64,000 nucleotides of DNA, from NCBI GenBank assembly GCA_016716535.1, contig JADJWD010000007.1, positions 372,001-436,000 of the forward strand. The letters are read 5' to 3'. The notes beneath the pieces were generated by a model. That model worked only from the letters and a program-made list of their open reading frames with translations. It did not search any database and was not told where the DNA came from. Shown piece by piece: positions 1-8,404 of this stretch (its first letter is position 1; each line of letters starts with the position of its first letter). Source of the stretch: Betaproteobacteria bacterium (lineage in GTDB: Bacteria > Pseudomonadota > Gammaproteobacteria > Burkholderiales > Burkholderiaceae_C). The translations under genes were made by a program, and so were the position numbers.

Positions 1-1
1 G

Positions 2-877
2 CAGATGAAGGCCGAGGGCGTCGTCTTCCTCACCGGTGTACTCGTCGGCGCGATGCCGAAGGACTCCAAGGTCACGAGCGATGCGAAAGAGACGATCAGC
101 GCCGAGCAGTTGAAGGCCGAGTTCGACGCCGTGCTGCTGACCGGCGGCGCCGAGCAAAGCCGCGACCTGCCGGTGCCCGGCCGCGAGCTGGACGGCGTGC
201 ACTTCGCGATGGAGTTCCTGCCGCAGCAGAACAAGGTCGTCGCCGGCGACAAGTTGAAGAGCCAGCTGCGCGCCGACGGCAAGCACGTCATCGTCATCGG
301 CGGCGGCGACACCGGCAGCGACTGCGTCGGCACCAGCAACCGCCACGGCGCGGCGAGCGTGACGCAGTTCGAGCTGATGCCGATGCCGCCCGAGCAGGAG
401 GACAAGCCGCTCGTCTGGCCGTACTGGCCGGTGAAGCTGCGCACGAGCTCCAGCCACGAAGAGGGCTGCGAACGCACGTTCGCGATCGCGACGAAGGAGT
501 TCGTCGCCGGCACCGGAAAAGACAAGGGCCGCGTCGCGGGCCTCAAGACCGTGCAGGTGCAGTGGCAGGGCGCCAAGATGACCGAGGTCGCCGGCAGCGA
601 GCGCGAGTGGAAGGCCGATCTCGTGCTGCTGGCGATGGGCTTCGTCAGCCCGGTGGCCAGCGTGCTCGAAGCCTTCGGCGTCGAGCGCGACGCGCGCGGC
701 AACGCGCGCGCGCACACCGAGGCCGCCGGCGGCTACCGCACCAACGTCGACAAGGTGTTCGCCGCCGGTGACATGCGCCGCGGCCAGAGCCTCGTCGTCT
801 GGGCGATCCGCGAAGGCCGCCAGGCGGCACGCGCCATCGACGAGCACCTGATGGGCGCGAGCACGCTGCCACGCTGA
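2..877 (+). CDS. gltD: Glutamate synthase small (beta) subunit, 3' part
   Basis: The gene runs in from the left edge, so only the last ~291 codons are present (the family is about 480-490 residues). GltD is the FAD/NADPH subunit that passes electrons to GltB for glutamate synthesis from glutamine and 2-oxoglutarate. Visible are the second Rossmann motif VIGGGDTGSDC (about residue 97 of the visible part), typical GltD text around the NADPH site (NRHGAASVTQFELMP) and the FAD-proximal C-terminus FAAGDMRRGQSLVVWAIREG. gltB is expected to lie upstream, outside the window. A related pyridine-nucleotide oxidoreductase is possible, but the C-terminal signature fits GltD closely. Confidence 0.92.
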   Translation, partial: QMKAEGVVFLTGVLVGAMPKDSKVTSDAKETISAEQLKAEFDAVLLTGGAEQSRDLPVPGRELDGVHFAMEFLPQQNKVVAGDKLKSQLRADGKHVIVIGGGDTGSDCVGTSNRHGAASVTQFELMPMPPEQEDKPLVWPYWPVKLRTSSSHEEGCERTFAIATKEFVAGTGKDKGRVAGLKTVQVQWQGAKMTEVAGSEREWKADLVLLAMGFVSPVASVLEAFGVERDARGNARAHTEAAGGYRTNVDKVFAAGDMRRGQSLVVWAIREGRQAARAIDEHLMGASTLPR

Positions 878-893
878 GAACGCACGCCGCCGA

Positions 894-1328
894 TCAGAGC
901 GTGTAGTCCCCGCTCGCCTCGGGCTGGAACAGGATCGCGACGACCTCGCCGGCCTGCTCGCCGCCGGCCGGCGTTCGCCACACCGCGGTGTCGCCGACAC
1001 GCAGGCCGACGACGCTGGCGCCCAGCGGCGACAGCACCGAGACGAAGCCCGCCTGCGGCTCGGCGTCTTCCGGGTAACACACCGCGAACTTGCGGCGCTC
1101 GCCGCTGGCGGCCTCGCGCAGCAGGAGCTGCGAGTTCATCGTCACGACGTCGGGTTCGACCTTCTTCGAGGGCACGAGCATCGCGTCGTCGAGCGCCTCA
1201 CCGACGGCGCGCACCGCAACGTCGTCGATGCCGGCGTGGCGGCGCAGGTGGACGAGGCGGCTGAGCCGGACATGGTCCAGCTCGGTCAGCGTGCGGGCTC
1301 GCCAGTGGTTCGGCATTTCGTTTGACAT
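894..1328 (-). CDS. Rnk/GreA-C-domain protein (nucleoside diphosphate kinase regulator type)
   Basis: A 144-residue protein ending in the GreA/GreB C-terminal fold used by Rnk: FVSVLSPLGASVVGLRVGDTAVW, preceded by a helical N-terminal region. Rnk-like proteins bind RNA polymerase near the secondary channel; that role is inferred from the family. The start is set at the ATG at 1328 because GGAGGTG sits 6 nt upstream; a GTG three codons earlier overlaps that ribosome site and is less likely. It converges on gltD with a 16-nt gap and diverges from the mla operon. A paralogue lies at 21970-22425. Confidence 0.8.
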   Translation of the reverse strand: MSNEMPNHWRARTLTELDHVRLSRLVHLRRHAGIDDVAVRAVGEALDDAMLVPSKKVEPDVVTMNSQLLLREAASGERRKFAVCYPEDAEPQAGFVSVLSPLGASVVGLRVGDTAVWRTPAGGEQAGEVVAILFQPEASGDYTL

Positions 1329-1658
1329 TACGGACACCTCCGGATGGGTTCATGCCGTGCCGGAAACAGGCACGGCCACGCGCGGGGCTTGGGGGGGAAG
1401 GCCCGGCGATCGGAGGAGTGCGCAGAAAGAATGGACTGTGGGTGATCGCCGGGCTCAGGGATGCCGGGCGGCATCGTGGCGCCGGCCGCGAGCCGGCGCC
1501 CCCCGCAACGGTCGGCCCGCCGCCCGCCTGGCGGCGTGCGACTCGACCTGAACGATCTCCAACAGCATGGGTGGCATCGTAGCGCCTGCCATCCGATCAG
1601 GCCACCGGCACCCCGGCCAGGGGCCACCGTGCCGGCAAGCACGCCAGCAAGCGCCCCT
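1329..1658. other. Intergenic region between rnk-like gene and mlaF
   Basis: About 330 nt between divergent genes with no convincing coding frame. It must carry the promoters of both, but no clear -35/-10 pair stands out. It holds a perfect GC-rich hairpin (1478-1500), a smaller stem GATGCC/GGCATC at about 1460-1475, and a 14-nt direct repeat GGCATCGTRGCGCC at 1470-1483 and 1573-1586. Confidence 0.6.
1478..1500. repeat. Perfect 9-bp-stem hairpin upstream of the mla operon
   Basis: GGCGCCGGC (1478-1486) and GCCGGCGCC (1492-1500) are exact reverse complements around a 5-nt loop. There is no T-run, so it is not a classical terminator. Its place between divergent genes suggests a 5'-UTR structure or protein site; the function is unknown. 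Confidence 0.6.
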
Positions 1659-2561
1659 ATGCCAGAATCCACCGCCGCCGAAAGACCCGTGCCCACGCGG
1701 TGTGCCGGGCCCGCAAGCTTGAAGCCCCACGACGACACCCTCATCGAGTTCGATCACGTCACGTTCGGCTACGACGCGAGCCGGCTGATCCTGAACGACA
1801 TCTCGCTGAAGTTTCCGCGCGGCAAAGTCACTGCCATCATCGGCAGCTCGGGCTGCGGCAAGACGACGTTGATGCGGCTGATCGCCGGCGTGCACGGCGC
1901 CACCAGCGGCCGCGTCGTCTTCGACGGCGAAGTGCTCGACGTGCGCAACAAGGCGCAGATGTTCCGCCTGCGCCGGCGCCTGGGCATGCTGTTCCAGTTC
2001 GGCGCGCTGTTCACCGACCTGACGGTGTTCGACAACGTCGCCTTCCCGCTGCGCGAGCACACCGACCTGCCCGAAGCGCTGATCCGCGACATCGTGCTGA
2101 TGAAGCTCAACGCGGTCGGCCTGCGCGGCGCGGCATCACTTCGCATCAGTGAGGTCTCCGGCGGCATGGCGCGGCGCATCGCGCTGGCGCGCGCCATCGC
2201 ACTCGACCCCGAACTGATCATGTACGACGAGCCGTTCGCCGGCCTCGACCTCATCAGCATGGGCGTGGCCGCCAAGCTGATCCGCACGCTCAACGACATC
2301 ACCGGCTGCACCTCGCTCGTCGTCAGCCACGACGTGCCCGAGTGCATGGCGATCAGCGACTACGTTGTGCTGATGGCCAACGGCGGGCGCATCGTCGCGC
2401 ACGGCACGCCGGCCGAACTGATGGGCAGCAGCGACCCCGAGACGCGCCAGTTCACGCGCGGCGAGCCCGACGGGCCGGTGAAGTTCCACTACCCGGCGCC
2501 GGAGATGGCGGTGGACTTCGGCGTGCAGGGCGCCGCGGGCAACGCGGGGGCGGGCCGCTGA
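1659..2561 (+). CDS. mlaF: Mla phospholipid transporter ATP-binding protein
   Basis: Cytoplasmic ATPase of the MlaFEDB complex, which moves glycerophospholipid between the inner membrane and periplasmic MlaC and helps maintain outer-membrane asymmetry. The 300-residue protein has Walker A GSSGCGKTT (K68), the Mla-type signature VSGGMARRIALARA and Walker B LIMYDEPFAGLD. The frame is open further upstream, but that part is low-complexity and unlike the family; the ATG at 1659 leaves a ~30-residue extension before the conserved start. The stop overlaps the mlaE start (TGATG), so translation is probably coupled. Confidence 0.93.
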   Translation: MPESTAAERPVPTRCAGPASLKPHDDTLIEFDHVTFGYDASRLILNDISLKFPRGKVTAIIGSSGCGKTTLMRLIAGVHGATSGRVVFDGEVLDVRNKAQMFRLRRRLGMLFQFGALFTDLTVFDNVAFPLREHTDLPEALIRDIVLMKLNAVGLRGAASLRISEVSGGMARRIALARAIALDPELIMYDEPFAGLDLISMGVAAKLIRTLNDITGCTSLVVSHDVPECMAISDYVVLMANGGRIVAHGTPAELMGSSDPETRQFTRGEPDGPVKFHYPAPEMAVDFGVQGAAGNAGAGR

Positions 2562-3340
2562 TGCAAGCGCTCGCCCGCCTGGGCGCCGTCGCGCTCGATC
2601 AACTGCGCGGCTGGGGCCACGCCACCAGCTTCTTCTTCGAGCTGCTGCGCGCCGTGCCGCCGGCGATGCGCCGCTTCGGGCTCATCGTCGCGCAGGTGCA
2701 CGCCATCGGCAACCGCTCGCTCGTCATCATCCTGTCGTCGGGCATGGCGGTGGGCTTCGTGCTGGCGCTGCAGATGTACTACGCGCTCGTGCGCTACGGC
2801 GCCGCCGAGAGCCTGGGCCTCGTCGTCAACCTGTCGCTCGTGCGCGAACTCGGGCCGGTGGTGACGGCGCTCTTGTTCGCCGGCCGCGCCGGCACGTCAC
2901 TGACGGCCGAGATCGGCCTGATGAAGGCCGGCGAGCAGCTCGCCGCGCTCGAGCTGATGGCCATCGACCCGAAGCAGCGCGTGCTCGCGCCGCGGCTGGT
3001 GGCGGGCCTCTTCTCGATGCCCATCCTGGCGGTGCTCTTTTCGGCGGTCGGCATCGTCGGCGCCTACGTCGTCGCGGTGATGCTGATCGGCGTCGATGGC
3101 GGCAACTTCTGGTCGATCATGCAGACCGGCGTCGACGTCTGGCGCGATGTCGGCAACGGCATCGTCAAGTCGTTCGTGTTCGGCGTCATCTGCACGGTGG
3201 TGGCGCTGTACCAGGGCCACGAGACCGAAGCGACGCCCGAGGGCGTGGCGTACGCGACGACGCGCACGGTGGTCATCTCGTCGCTGTGGATCCTGGGCAT
3301 GGACTTCATCCTGACGGCGCTGATGTTCTCGACGCCTTGA
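2561..3340 (+). CDS. mlaE: Mla phospholipid transporter permease
   Basis: A 259-residue inner-membrane permease of the MlaE/YrbE family. Family hallmarks are visible: SLVIILSSGMAVGFVLALQMYYAL, LSLVRELGPVVTALLFAGRAGTS and AEIGLMKAGEQLAALELMAIDP, followed by several hydrophobic segments to the C-terminus. The start ATG overlaps the mlaF stop by one base. It sits in mlaF-mlaE-mlaD order, as in E. coli. Confidence 0.95.
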   Translation: MQALARLGAVALDQLRGWGHATSFFFELLRAVPPAMRRFGLIVAQVHAIGNRSLVIILSSGMAVGFVLALQMYYALVRYGAAESLGLVVNLSLVRELGPVVTALLFAGRAGTSLTAEIGLMKAGEQLAALELMAIDPKQRVLAPRLVAGLFSMPILAVLFSAVGIVGAYVVAVMLIGVDGGNFWSIMQTGVDVWRDVGNGIVKSFVFGVICTVVALYQGHETEATPEGVAYATTRTVVISSLWILGMDFILTALMFSTP

Positions 3341-3379
3341 ACCGCGTGCGACACGACACACGCTTGGAGTGATAGACAA

Positions 3380-3934
3380 ATGAGCAAGAAGGGCATCGAA
3401 ACACTGGTCGGCCTCTTCGTGCTGCTCGGCCTGGTGGGCCTCGTGTTCCTGGCGATGAAGGCGGCCAACCTCGGCGATGTCGGCGGCGGCGACACCTATG
3501 CGCTTTCGGCGCGCTTCGAGAACATCGGCGGCCTGAAGCCGCGCGCGCCGGTGCGCACCGCCGGCGTCGTCGTCGGCCGCGTCAAGTCGATCACGCTCGA
3601 CCCGAAGACCTACCAGGGCGTCGTGACGATGGACATCGAGCGCGGCTACCAGTTTCCGAAGGACACGGCAGCCAAGATCCTGACCTCGGGCCTGCTCGGC
3701 GACCAGTACATCGGCCTGGAGCCCGGCGGCGACGACCAGAACCTCGGCGCCGGCGAGACGGTGGTGCAGACCCAGAGCGCCGTCGTGCTCGAGAACCTGA
3801 TCGGCCAGTTCCTCACCGGCAAGGCAGCCGATGCGGGCAGCGGTGCGGGTGCGAACGGCGGCGTGGAGCCTGCGCCGGCTGCTGCACCTGCCGCGCCCGC
3901 TGCGCCGCCGGCGACCGCGGAGCCGAAGAAGTGA
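3380..3934 (+). CDS. mlaD: MCE-domain lipid-binding protein of the Mla system
   Basis: A 184-residue protein with one N-terminal membrane anchor (TLVGLFVLLGLVGLVFLAMKAA) followed by a single MCE domain containing FENIGGLKPRAPVRTAGVVVG and ILTSGLLGDQYIGLEPGG. MlaD forms the periplasmic hexameric ring on MlaFEB. The tail after about residue 150 is Ala/Pro-rich and low complexity. The ribosome site GGAG lies 10 nt before the ATG, after a 39-nt gap from mlaE. Confidence 0.95.
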   Translation: MSKKGIETLVGLFVLLGLVGLVFLAMKAANLGDVGGGDTYALSARFENIGGLKPRAPVRTAGVVVGRVKSITLDPKTYQGVVTMDIERGYQFPKDTAAKILTSGLLGDQYIGLEPGGDDQNLGAGETVVQTQSAVVLENLIGQFLTGKAADAGSGAGANGGVEPAPAAAPAAPAAPPATAEPKK

Positions 3935-3993
3935 GACTTGCTCGCGCCGGCGCGCCGCGGGCCGCGGCGCGGGTGGCGGTGCCTGGAGCGCGA

Positions 3994-4827
3994 ATGGCGC
4001 CGCCATCAGCAGCACGCCTGGCAGCACGCCTGACCTCACGCCTCGTCGCACCCGCCCTCGTCGCCCTCACCCTCGCCGGCTGCGCCTCGGCGCCGCCCGC
4101 CGCCGGCGCGCCGCCGATGGGCACGCACCCGGCCGACCCGTGGGAGGCGTTCAACCGCCGCATGTATGCCTTCAACGACGTGCTCGACACGGCGATCATG
4201 AAGCCGGTGGCGCTGGCGTACCGCGACCACGTGCCCGAACTCGTGCGGCGCGGCGTCGACAACGTGATCGGCAACATCGGCGACGCCTGGTCGGCCGTGA
4301 ACCACCTGCTGCAAGGCAAGCTCGAAAGCGGCCTGAACATGGGCACGCGCTTCTTCGTCAACACCTTCATCGGTCTGGGCGGCCTGCTCGACCCGGCCAC
4401 CGAGATGAAGCTCACCCGCCGCTCCGAGGACTTCGGCCAGACGCTCGGCGTCTGGGGCGTCGGCCCCGGCCCCTACGTCGTCTGGCCGTTCTTCGGCCCG
4501 CGCACGGTGCGCGATACGTTCGGTTCGGTCGTCGACATGCCGTCCGATCCGAGCTGGTGGCCCGCCACCCTGACCGGCCGCTATGCGACCGCGGCGCTGG
4601 TGTTCATCAACACACGCACCAACCTGCTCGCCGCCAGCGACCTGCTCGACCAGGTGGCGCTCGACCGCTACACGTTCCTGCGCGACGCTTATCTGCAGCG
4701 GCGGCTCGACGCGGTGTACGACGGCGCGCCGCCGATGGAGACCTTCGACGAGGAGCATGAGGAAGGCAACGACGCCGAGCCCCCGGCGGCCGCCCCGGCG
4801 ACGCCCGCGGCTCCCGCGACGAAATGA
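3994..4827 (+). CDS. mlaA: MlaA/VacJ outer-membrane lipoprotein
   Basis: Outer-membrane lipoprotein that extracts mislocalised phospholipid and passes it to MlaC. The lipobox LTLAGC is followed by the conserved VacJ core: DPWEAFNRRMYAFND, GNIGDAWSAVNHLLQGK, FVNTFIGLGGLLDPATE and QTLGVWGVGPGPYVVWP. ATG 3994 has GGAG 5 nt upstream and gives a normal lipoprotein signal; an in-frame GTG at 3931 overlaps the mlaD stop and cannot be excluded. The C-terminus is Glu-rich, then Ala/Pro-rich. In E. coli the gene is unlinked, but here it lies between mlaD and mlaC. Confidence 0.93.
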   Translation: MAPPSAARLAARLTSRLVAPALVALTLAGCASAPPAAGAPPMGTHPADPWEAFNRRMYAFNDVLDTAIMKPVALAYRDHVPELVRRGVDNVIGNIGDAWSAVNHLLQGKLESGLNMGTRFFVNTFIGLGGLLDPATEMKLTRRSEDFGQTLGVWGVGPGPYVVWPFFGPRTVRDTFGSVVDMPSDPSWWPATLTGRYATAALVFINTRTNLLAASDLLDQVALDRYTFLRDAYLQRRLDAVYDGAPPMETFDEEHEEGNDAEPPAAAPATPAAPATK

Positions 4828-4993
4828 CACCGAATGACACCGGTCGAATGGCAGGGGTTCGCGCCCGGCTCCCCCAAAGGTCTTACCGTTCAAGTGAACC
4901 CGCGGGCCGCGCGGCACGTTGAATGCCCTGGCGGCCGGCGCCAACACAAACCAACCCGGCCGGCCGCCTCGACAGGCTGAAAGGATTCCTTCC

Positions 4994-5677
4994 GTGAAGA
5001 AACTTGTCCGCGCTGCTCTCGCTGCTGCCTTTGCCGGCTCGCTTGCGCCGGCTGCCGTTGTTCCCGCCACGGCGATCGCCACGCTCGCGACCGCAACGCT
5101 CGTCACCGCCGCGCAGGCACAACCCGCCGCCGCGCCCGATGCCTTCGTGCGCCAGATCTCCACCGAAGTCATCGACAGCGTCAAGGCCGACAAGGCGATC
5201 CAGGGCGGCGACGTGAGCAAGATCCTCGCCCTCGTCGACGCGAAGGTGATGCCCAACGTCAACTTCGAAGTCGTCACGCGCAGCGCCGTCGGCCCGAAGT
5301 GGCGCGAAGCCTCGCCCGAGCAGCGCCAGAAACTGCAAGCCGAGTTCAAGACGCTGCTCGTGCGCGTCTACTCCGGCGCGCTGACGCAGATCCGCGACCA
5401 GACGGTCGAGATCACGCGCAGCCAACCGGTGGCCAACAGCTCGCAGGTCATCGTGCAAAGCGAGGTGCGCGGCAAGGGCGAGCCGATCAAGCTCGACTAC
5501 CGCCTCGACAAGTTCAGCGACGCCTGGAAGATCATCGACGTCAACGTCGGCGGCATCTGGCTCGTGCAGAGCTACCGCTCGCAGTTCGCGCAGGTGCTCG
5601 GCGGCGCCGGCGGCATCGACGCGCTGATCACGCGCCTGGTCGACCAGAACAAGACGGCCGGCGGCACGAAGAGCTGA
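4994..5677 (+). CDS. mlaC: MlaC periplasmic phospholipid-binding protein
   Basis: A 227-residue exported protein (signal peptide ending near TAAQAQP) of the MlaC/Ttg2D family, which shuttles phospholipid between MlaA at the outer membrane and MlaD at the inner membrane. Diagnostic segments are LVDAKVMPNVNFEVVTRSAVG, WREASPEQRQKLQAEFKTLL and DVNVGGIWLVQSYRSQFAQ. The GTG start at 4994 is chosen because AAGGA lies about 9 nt upstream and the signal peptide begins there (KKLVRAALAAAF); longer starts add non-signal sequence. Confidence 0.94.
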   Translation: MKKLVRAALAAAFAGSLAPAAVVPATAIATLATATLVTAAQAQPAAAPDAFVRQISTEVIDSVKADKAIQGGDVSKILALVDAKVMPNVNFEVVTRSAVGPKWREASPEQRQKLQAEFKTLLVRVYSGALTQIRDQTVEITRSQPVANSSQVIVQSEVRGKGEPIKLDYRLDKFSDAWKIIDVNVGGIWLVQSYRSQFAQVLGGAGGIDALITRLVDQNKTAGGTKS

Positions 5678-5706
5678 CGCCGCTGCAAACGCCCGAGGAC
5701 CACGCC

Positions 5707-6039
5707 ATGCCGACGCTCGCGCTGCCCGCCACCGCCACACTCGCCGAGGCGAGCGCCATCGCGCGCAATGCCGAAGAGGCGGTGATGCAAGGCGTGGCGC
5801 CAGGCGGCGAGCGGCCGGCGCTCGCGGTGGACGCGAGCGCGCTGCAAAGCTTCGACACCTCGGTGCTCGCGGTGCTGCTGCATGCGCGCCGGCTGGCGCT
5901 GGGCGCCGGCTGCGCGTTCGAACTCGCCGGCGCGCCGGACAAGCTCGCGCAACTCGCGTCGCTCTACGGCGTTGCCGAGTTGCTGGGGCTGACCGCGCCC
6001 CCTTCCAGCGACTCGTCGCCGCGCCCGGCCACCGCGTAG
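5707..6039 (+). CDS. mlaB: MlaB-type STAS-domain protein
   Basis: A 110-residue STAS-domain protein, the cytoplasmic partner that binds and stabilises MlaF. The STAS core is visible in ALAVDASALQSFDTSVLAVLLHARRLA, with the usual serine-containing loop. It lies 29 nt after mlaC and closes the mla operon. Its last 76 nt overlap the 3' end of hexR on the other strand; the C-terminal tail after about residue 98 (PPSSDSSPRPATA) is the part encoded in the overlap. Confidence 0.9.
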   Translation: MPTLALPATATLAEASAIARNAEEAVMQGVAPGGERPALAVDASALQSFDTSVLAVLLHARRLALGAGCAFELAGAPDKLAQLASLYGVAELLGLTAPPSSDSSPRPATA

Positions 6040-6905
6040 CGCCGCTGGCGCAGGTTGCGCTTGATCTCGGCCAGCATCGGCTTCAGCCGCGCTGAGCCGA
6101 GCCGCAACGCGACGCCGGTGGTCAGGATGTCGATGATCACGAGGTGCAGCAGGCGCGAGACCATCGGGCTGTAGCGGTCGGCGTCCTCGGGGTGGTCGGC
6201 GGCGAGCAGCACGTGGCGCGCGCCGCCTTGCATCGCCTCGTTGGCCAGCGGCGAGCCGCTGGCGGTGATGACGATGACGGTGGCGCCCTTGCGCCGCGCG
6301 ATCTCCACCACGTCCAAGAGGTCGCGGCTGCGGCCTGAATTGCTGATGATCACCGCGCAGTCGCCCTCGCGCAGCATCGTCGCGCTCATCACCTGCATGT
6401 GGCCGTCGCTCACGGCACTGGCGTTGACGCCCAGGCGGAAGAACTTGTGCTGCGCGTCCTGCGCGACGATGCCCGAGTTGCCGACGCCGTAGAACTCGAC
6501 GCGCCGGCCCTTGCCTGCGTTCACGCCGGCTTCCGCCAGCGCGGCGATTGCCTGCTCCATCGCCTGGTGGCCGGCGGCGTTGCGGTAGCGCAGGAAGGCG
6601 GCCACCGCGTTGTCGACGACCTTGACGACGATGTCGCCGGCCTTGTCGTCCTCGGCGACGGCGCGGTGCACGAAGGGCACGCCTTCGTTGACGCTGCCGG
6701 CGAGTTTCAGCTTGAAGTCCGCGAGCCCGTCGTAGCCGACGCTGCGGCAAAAGCGCACGACGGTGGGCTTGCTGACCTGCGCGCGCGCGGCGATCTCGGT
6801 CACCGGCAGGGTCGCGAAGCCGCGCGCGTCGGCCAGCAGCACCTTGGCGACACGCTGCTCGGCCGGCGGCAGCGCGGGCAGTGCGGCGCGGATGCGTTCC
6901 AGCAT
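5964..6905 (-). CDS. hexR: HexR-type RpiR-family transcriptional regulator
   Basis: A 313-residue regulator with an N-terminal RpiR helix-turn-helix (QRVAKVLLADARGFATLPVTEIAARAQVSKPTVVRFCRSVGYDG read in segments, residues ~15-60) and a C-terminal SIS sugar-phosphate domain (EFYGVGNSGIVAQDAQHKF; ISNSGRSRDLLDVVEIAR). In proteobacteria HexR senses 2-keto-3-deoxy-6-phosphogluconate and represses zwf and Entner-Doudoroff genes. ATG 6905 overlaps the zwf stop as TGATG and has GAGGA upstream; a GTG one codon earlier is possible. It is cotranscribed with zwf, implying autoregulation. Confidence 0.92.
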   Translation of the reverse strand: MLERIRAALPALPPAEQRVAKVLLADARGFATLPVTEIAARAQVSKPTVVRFCRSVGYDGLADFKLKLAGSVNEGVPFVHRAVAEDDKAGDIVVKVVDNAVAAFLRYRNAAGHQAMEQAIAALAEAGVNAGKGRRVEFYGVGNSGIVAQDAQHKFFRLGVNASAVSDGHMQVMSATMLREGDCAVIISNSGRSRDLLDVVEIARRKGATVIVITASGSPLANEAMQGGARHVLLAADHPEDADRYSPMVSRLLHLVIIDILTTGVALRLGSARLKPMLAEIKRNLRQRRYAVAGRGDESLEGGAVSPSNSATP

Positions 6906-8380
6906 CACATTTCCTCGGCCCAGGTGTTGCCGTCGCGCGCGACGAGCGCACTCGCCGCCGCCGGGCCCCAGCTGCCGGCCGTGTACGGCCGCGGCCCCGC
7001 CGAATCGTCGGCCCAGGCAGCCAGCACCGGCTCGACCCAGCGCCAGGCCTGCTCCTGCTCGTCACTGCGAACGAAGAGGTTCAGCCGCCCGGCGAGCGCG
7101 TCGAGCAGGAGACGCTCATAGCCGCCGACGCGCTCGGTCGGAAACGCCTTGTCGAAGTCGAGGTCCAGCGACACCGGCGACAGCACTTCATGGCCCTTCG
7201 GCCCGTGCGCGGCATGCGCGGTGCCCTTCGCGGCCAGCAGGTGCAGCTCGAGCCCGTCTTCGGGCTGCAGCTTGATGACGAGCTTGTTGGCCTGGTGCTT
7301 GCCCGGGAAGATCGGGTGCGGCACCTCGCGGAAGTTGACGACGATGTGCGCGTCGCGCGCCGGCAGCCGCTTGCCGGTGCGCAGGTAGAACGGCACGCCG
7401 GCCCAGCGCCAGTTCTGCACCTCGGTGCGCAGCGCGACGAAGGTCTCGCAGCGGCTGCCCGGCGGCACCTTCGCTTCTTCGCGGTAGGCCGGCACCGCCT
7501 GGCCGGCCACCGCGCCGGCGCGGTACTGGCCGCGCACGACGTCGCGCGCGACGCTGTCGGCGGTGAACGGCTTCAGCGAGCGCAGCACCTTCAGCTTCTC
7601 GTCGCGGATCGCGTCGGCGTCGTTGCTCGAAGGCGGCTCCATCGCCAGCATCGTCAGCAGTTGCAGCGCGTGGTTCTGCACCATGTCGCGCAACGCGCCG
7701 GTCTTGTCGTAGAAGTCGCCGCGCGTGCCGACGCCGATGCTTTCGGCGATCGTGATCTGGATGCTGGCGACGCTGTCGCGGCGCCACAGCGGCTCGAACA
7801 ACGCATTGCCGAAGCGCAGCGCCATCAGGTTCTGCACCGCCGGCTTGCCGAGGTAGTGGTCGAGCCGAAGCGCCTGCGCCTCCGAGAAGCTGGCGCGCAC
7901 GATGCGGTTGATCTCCTGCGCGCTGGCGAGGTCGTGGCCGAGCGGCTTCTCGAGCACGAGGCGCACGTTCGGGCCGTTGAGCCCCGCGGCGCCGAGTTGC
8001 GCGCAGATGATCGGGAACAGATGCGGCGCGGTCGCAAGGAACAGCACCACCGTGTCGGCGCCGCGCGCGTCGAGCCACTCCTTCAGGCCCGCGTAGTGCG
8101 CCGGCTGCGAGAGGTCCATGCGGCGGTAGTGCAGCAGCTCGGCGAAACGCGCGAACTCCTCGTCGCTCGGCTTCTTCGCCTCGTCGACGCCGGCGAACTT
8201 GTCGCGGATGTAGGCGCGGTACTGGTCGTCGCTGCGCTCGTCGCGCGCCACGGCGAGGATACGGCCGCCGCCGTTGTGCACCGGCAGCTTGCCGTGCCGC
8301 CAGGCCTGGAACAGCGCCGGCATCAGCTTGCGCCACGTCAGGTCGCCGGTACCGCCGAAGAGGACGAGGTCGAAGGACAT
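6905..8380 (-). CDS. zwf: Glucose-6-phosphate 1-dehydrogenase
   Basis: A 491-residue enzyme oxidising glucose 6-phosphate to 6-phosphogluconolactone, the entry step of the Entner-Doudoroff and oxidative pentose phosphate routes. The N-terminal nucleotide motif VLFGGTGDLTWRKLMPAL and the substrate motif RLDHYLGKPAVQN are present, with downstream FYLRTGKRLP and PYTAGSWGPA. The last position of the usual HYLGKE motif is proline here. The start at 8380 (MSFDLVLFGG) matches the family; upstream in-frame sequence is non-conserved and contains the promoter. It forms a two-gene operon with hexR. Confidence 0.96.
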   Translation of the reverse strand: MSFDLVLFGGTGDLTWRKLMPALFQAWRHGKLPVHNGGGRILAVARDERSDDQYRAYIRDKFAGVDEAKKPSDEEFARFAELLHYRRMDLSQPAHYAGLKEWLDARGADTVVLFLATAPHLFPIICAQLGAAGLNGPNVRLVLEKPLGHDLASAQEINRIVRASFSEAQALRLDHYLGKPAVQNLMALRFGNALFEPLWRRDSVASIQITIAESIGVGTRGDFYDKTGALRDMVQNHALQLLTMLAMEPPSSNDADAIRDEKLKVLRSLKPFTADSVARDVVRGQYRAGAVAGQAVPAYREEAKVPPGSRCETFVALRTEVQNWRWAGVPFYLRTGKRLPARDAHIVVNFREVPHPIFPGKHQANKLVIKLQPEDGLELHLLAAKGTAHAAHGPKGHEVLSPVSLDLDFDKAFPTERVGGYERLLLDALAGRLNLFVRSDEQEQAWRWVEPVLAAWADDSAGPRPYTAGSWGPAAASALVARDGNTWAEEM

Positions 8381-8383
8381 GAA

Positions 8384-8398
8384 TGTAATTCTGTTACC
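8384..8398 (-). promoter_or_regulatory. Candidate HexR operator upstream of zwf
   Basis: TGTAATTCTGTTACC is an imperfect palindrome (arms TGTAA/TTACC) matching 11 of 15 positions of the gammaproteobacterial HexR consensus TGTAATTAAATTACA as I recall it. It lies 3 nt upstream of the zwf start codon and overlaps the start of transcription predicted from the adjacent promoter, a good position for a repressor encoded in the same operon. Confidence 0.6.
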
Positions 8399-8404
8399 GA
8401 ATCG

